Below are positions 61,154 to 64,000 of a stretch of 64,000 nt of DNA, piece by piece (positions within the stretch are counted from its first letter, which is position 1; each line of letters begins with the position of its first letter). A program made the translations under genes and the position numbers. Under the pieces are notes generated by a model. It was not told the origin of the DNA. It saw only the letters and a list, made by a program, of their open reading frames with translations, and ran no database searches. This stretch comes from CALKJU01 sp035326425 (GTDB taxonomy: Bacteria; Pseudomonadota; Alphaproteobacteria; Geminicoccales; Geminicoccaceae). The stretch is from the NCBI GenBank assembly GCA_035326425.1, contig DAOLFG010000018.1, positions 1 through 64,000 of the forward strand. Direction: 5' to 3'.

Positions 61154-63961
61154 TCAATCGACCCGCAAAAGATCATCTTCCAACCGCGCTCCGACTGCGC
61201 GGGTCCCGGTGCCGGCGACTTGCGCCAGGGCGCGATCCGTGAAGACGCGCAGGCCGATCTGCGGGCGATAGCCGTGGATCTCCCGAACATCCAAGGCTTC
61301 CATGAAGGCGAGGATGTCTTCGCTGATCACCTGTCCGGGCACCAGGATCGGGAAGCCGGGCGGATAGGGAATGATGAACAGGGCCGAGACCACCTCACGG
61401 TTCTCGCCGATCGCCGCCCGGACTTGGGACAGGGTCAGGTATTCGCAATTCTCCTCATCGTATGAGAGGAAGAAGGCGCTCCGAATATCGCCGTCGGGGG
61501 TGGCTGCGAGATTGCCCGCTGGCCCGCGCCGGAACGCAAGATGGAAATGGGAAAAATTCGGCAGCGGCGGCAGCTCGTCGGTCAGCGAATGCACCCGTCT
61601 CTCATGCAGCCGGCGCTCGATCGCGCTGAGGTCGGCTATGTTGCTGTCGACCTCCTTGGCGATCTTCAGCAGCACCTCGATGAGGAAGGCGACCGACGAG
61701 CGTGTCGTGCCGATGTTCGTCATGAACAGAACTGTATTGCGCGAGGTCTTATTGATCTGGATACCGTATTTGTCCATGAGATAGCGGTTCTTGAAGGTGT
61801 CTCCGTCGATCCCGGTATCGCCTATGAACAAGGTGAGACGTGTCGGGTCGAGGGCGAACTCGTCGGTACGCCAGGCGGACTCCATGTTGGACCAGCCCGT
61901 TTCGGGATCATAATAGGTGTCGATCCGGGAAGCACGGTAGGACGCCGGGACCAGCTCATCGACATTCAGGAAACGGAAGTATTTTTTCAGCAACGGATGC
62001 GTCGCCACCTGCTTGCGGAGCGTCATGGCGAGCTCGATCTGGCGCTGTACCAGCTCATACCCTTCCAGCTCGACCTGACGCCGACCGAAGTCCAGCGAGG
62101 CCAGGATCTGGTAGCTCGGCGACGTCGACGTATGGGTCATGTAGGCTTCGTGGAAAGCCTCTTCCGTCTTCTCCTTGAAGTCCTGGTCCCAGACATGGAT
62201 CATGGAGCCCTGGCGCAGCGAAGTCAGGGTCTTGTGCGTCGACTGTGTCGCATAGACGCGCACCCGCATCCTGGCCGGGTCGGGCATCAGGCGGGTCTCG
62301 ATCAGCCGAGCCTCGTCTTCGCAGTCCTCGACACACAGATCTTGCGAGAAGCTCTTGTAGGCCATCGCGTATTCGGCGGTGCGGGCCCGCTCGTAGAGCC
62401 GCTTGGCTGCCGCCATGCTCGTACGCCGACGATAGGTGGGGTGGAATCGGGCGAAGGCGAACCAAGCCTCGTCCCAGAGAAAAATCAGATCGGGCTTGAT
62501 GGCGAGGCATTCTTCCATCACCCGCTCGACGTCATAGACGATGCCGTCGAACGTGCAGTTGGTCAGCAATACCATCTTGACCCGGTGCAGATGACCGTCG
62601 CGCCGATAAGCCAGCAGGGTACGCTTGAGCTCGGCAACAGATACGGCGCCGTACATGGAGCATTGGTCGAGGGGATAGGAATCGAGATAGGCGACCTGGG
62701 CACCCGACAGGACCATCCCATAGTGGTGCGACTTGTGACAATTGCGGTCGATCAGCACGATGTCACCGGGCTTGATCAGCGCCTGCACCACGATCTTGTT
62801 GGCGGTCGAGGTGCCATTGGTCGCGAAGAACGTGCGCTTCGCGCCGAAAGCGCGGGCGGCGCATTCCTGCGCGCGCTTCAGCGGGCCGACCGGATCGAGC
62901 AGGGAATCCAGCCCACCGGAAGTAGCGGACGTTTCGGCCATGAACAGATTGATTCCGTAGAACTGGGTCACGTCCTGGATCCAGTTCGAGTTCATGATGG
63001 ATTTGCCGCGCGCCACCGGCAGGGCGTGAAACACGCCGGTCGGCTGCTTGGCGAAGTCCTTCAGGGCTCTGAAGAAGGGTGCGCGATATCGCTGATCGAC
63101 ACCCTTCATGATCGCCATATAGAGCTCGGTGTGATCCTCCTCGCGGAAGAAGACCCGCTGGAAAATGTCGCCGACGCGCATCGCGATTTCTTCGGCGTTG
63201 AGATCCGTCACGAGATACAGGTCGATCTCGGGCCTCAGCTCCGCAATCTTGGCCCCGAGCAGCGGGCCGCGTTCCGACTCCGGGCGGCATTCGACGTCCT
63301 CGTCCAGGCCGTCGAGAAACTTGCGCAGGAGATCGAGCCGATATTCGGAACGAAAGGGAAAGCCATGCCGGATGACGCAGGCCTGCAAGTTGAAGTTGAA
63401 CAGCGTGGCGATCAGCGCGTCCTCGAAGCTCGGCACGACCACGATGTCGAAGACGAAGGCATCGTCCGGGCGCCGTTTGCGCTGCACGCGCCGGCGTAAC
63501 GCCTCCTCCTCCTGCTCGCTCATCTCATCGACGATGAGCACCTCGAAATAGGGTCTGGTTATCTGAGCCTGTGCTTCTTCCTCCGTCTCGATCTCGGATG
63601 GGCCTTCGACATCCGAATCGAGCGAAAGCACCTGGTGACGGTAGCTCCGGTTGGCCAGCATACGGTTGATGCGCCGCACCGCCGTCTGGACGCGGTTGAG
63701 GTCGCCAGCCTCGAACCAGAGCACCAGATCGTCGAAGAGCCGCCGGCCGGGGAAGGCCCAGTAGCTCTCGACAGGGCGGAGTGTGGCCATGGTGGCCTGC
63801 ACCCGGGCCTTGCGTGCGTCGTATTCGGCGCTCTCGCGCGACAGGTCCGTCATCCGCCCCAGATCGTCGGTCAGCGAGATCCAGCCATCGGCCCGCATTT
63901 CCCATATGCTGTGATAGCGGTTGAACGAGACCTCGTTGGTGCGCTTGGGCTTGCGGGCCAT
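61154..63961 (-). CDS. Orn/Lys/Arg decarboxylase, extended form
   Basis: This 935-residue PLP enzyme belongs to the prokaryotic ornithine/lysine/arginine decarboxylase family. The aspartate that contacts PLP lies in LWDEAW (Asp497), and the PLP lysine is Lys577 in TQSTHKTLTS. A receiver-like N-terminal wing precedes the catalytic core. The protein is about 200 residues longer than the E. coli enzymes, with a longer N-terminus and an insertion of roughly 50 residues between the Asp and the PLP Lys. The ATG at 63961 is preferred over 63973 because GGAG lies six bases before it. Substrate (lysine, arginine or ornithine) is undetermined. Confidence 0.88.
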   Translation of the reverse strand: MARKPKRTNEVSFNRYHSIWEMRADGWISLTDDLGRMTDLSRESAEYDARKARVQATMATLRPVESYWAFPGRRLFDDLVLWFEAGDLNRVQTAVRRINRMLANRSYRHQVLSLDSDVEGPSEIETEEEAQAQITRPYFEVLIVDEMSEQEEEALRRRVQRKRRPDDAFVFDIVVVPSFEDALIATLFNFNLQACVIRHGFPFRSEYRLDLLRKFLDGLDEDVECRPESERGPLLGAKIAELRPEIDLYLVTDLNAEEIAMRVGDIFQRVFFREEDHTELYMAIMKGVDQRYRAPFFRALKDFAKQPTGVFHALPVARGKSIMNSNWIQDVTQFYGINLFMAETSATSGGLDSLLDPVGPLKRAQECAARAFGAKRTFFATNGTSTANKIVVQALIKPGDIVLIDRNCHKSHHYGMVLSGAQVAYLDSYPLDQCSMYGAVSVAELKRTLLAYRRDGHLHRVKMVLLTNCTFDGIVYDVERVMEECLAIKPDLIFLWDEAWFAFARFHPTYRRRTSMAAAKRLYERARTAEYAMAYKSFSQDLCVEDCEDEARLIETRLMPDPARMRVRVYATQSTHKTLTSLRQGSMIHVWDQDFKEKTEEAFHEAYMTHTSTSPSYQILASLDFGRRQVELEGYELVQRQIELAMTLRKQVATHPLLKKYFRFLNVDELVPASYRASRIDTYYDPETGWSNMESAWRTDEFALDPTRLTLFIGDTGIDGDTFKNRYLMDKYGIQINKTSRNTVLFMTNIGTTRSSVAFLIEVLLKIAKEVDSNIADLSAIERRLHERRVHSLTDELPPLPNFSHFHLAFRRGPAGNLAATPDGDIRSAFFLSYDEENCEYLTLSQVRAAIGENREVVSALFIIPYPPGFPILVPGQVISEDILAFMEALDVREIHGYRPQIGLRVFTDRALAQVAGTGTRAVGARLEDDLLRVD

Positions 63962-64000
63962 GACTGACTCCATGTCGGCAGATGGCTTGGCGCCGGGTAG

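Overview
The window is GC-rich, densely coded chromosomal DNA, most likely from a soil- or plant-associated alphaproteobacterium (Hyphomicrobiales or Rhodospirillales type). The evidence is the codon bias, the many ABC importers, a rhizobial-style adenylate cyclase-TPR fusion, a soxBDAG operon, a bactofilin, and an Agrobacterium-type uronate dehydrogenase. Genus-level placement is a guess. I saw no rRNA, tRNA, CRISPR array, insertion sequence or phage gene.

Layout. 1-54 is the tail of an unknown gene. 161-3280 encodes a carbohydrate ABC importer (binding protein and two permeases, no ATPase). 3282-5832, on the minus strand, encodes a BMP-type (nucleoside-like) binding protein and its double ATPase, without permeases. 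6002-9282 holds a class III adenylate cyclase fusion, an NAD-dependent epimerase and a bactofilin. 9450-14220 is a heterotetrameric sarcosine oxidase operon (soxB, soxD, soxA, soxG). 14284-31621 looks like an acid-sugar utilisation locus: an FCD-type GntR regulator, uronate dehydrogenase, an alpha/beta hydrolase, two tandem Dpp/Opp-like binding-protein/permease modules sharing one ATPase pair, two mandelate-racemase-subgroup enolase superfamily enzymes and a divergent DHDPS-family enzyme. A minus-strand gene for a secreted seven-bladed FG-GAP/RTX protein interrupts it.

31758-48849 is a Wzx/Wzy-type exopolysaccharide cluster: nucleotide-sugar dehydrogenase, secreted beta-helix protein, MocA-type dehydrogenase, DegT aminotransferase, three FemAB/GNAT-like acyltransferases, an ExoY-like initiating transferase, an Alg14-Alg13 fusion glycosyltransferase, a small Wzz, a MurJ/Wzx flippase, a Wzy-like polymerase and a very long Sel1-repeat lipoprotein. 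A GGDEF-EAL protein follows. No Wza-like outer-membrane exporter is present.

From 51075 to the right end everything is on the minus strand: a DMT permease, a CpdA-like metallophosphatase, and then a notable cluster. That cluster comprises a nitrilase-superfamily hydrolase, a C45-type Ntn hydrolase translationally coupled to an ATP-grasp ligase, a group II PLP decarboxylase, an ALDH7 (antiquitin-type) aldehyde dehydrogenase, a LysR regulator and an extra-long Orn/Lys/Arg decarboxylase. I read the last group as a candidate undescribed pathway that makes amines from amino acids, conjugates them through an ATP-dependent ligase and can hydrolyse the amides again. A perfect 18-bp LysR-type palindrome lies ahead of its ALDH gene.
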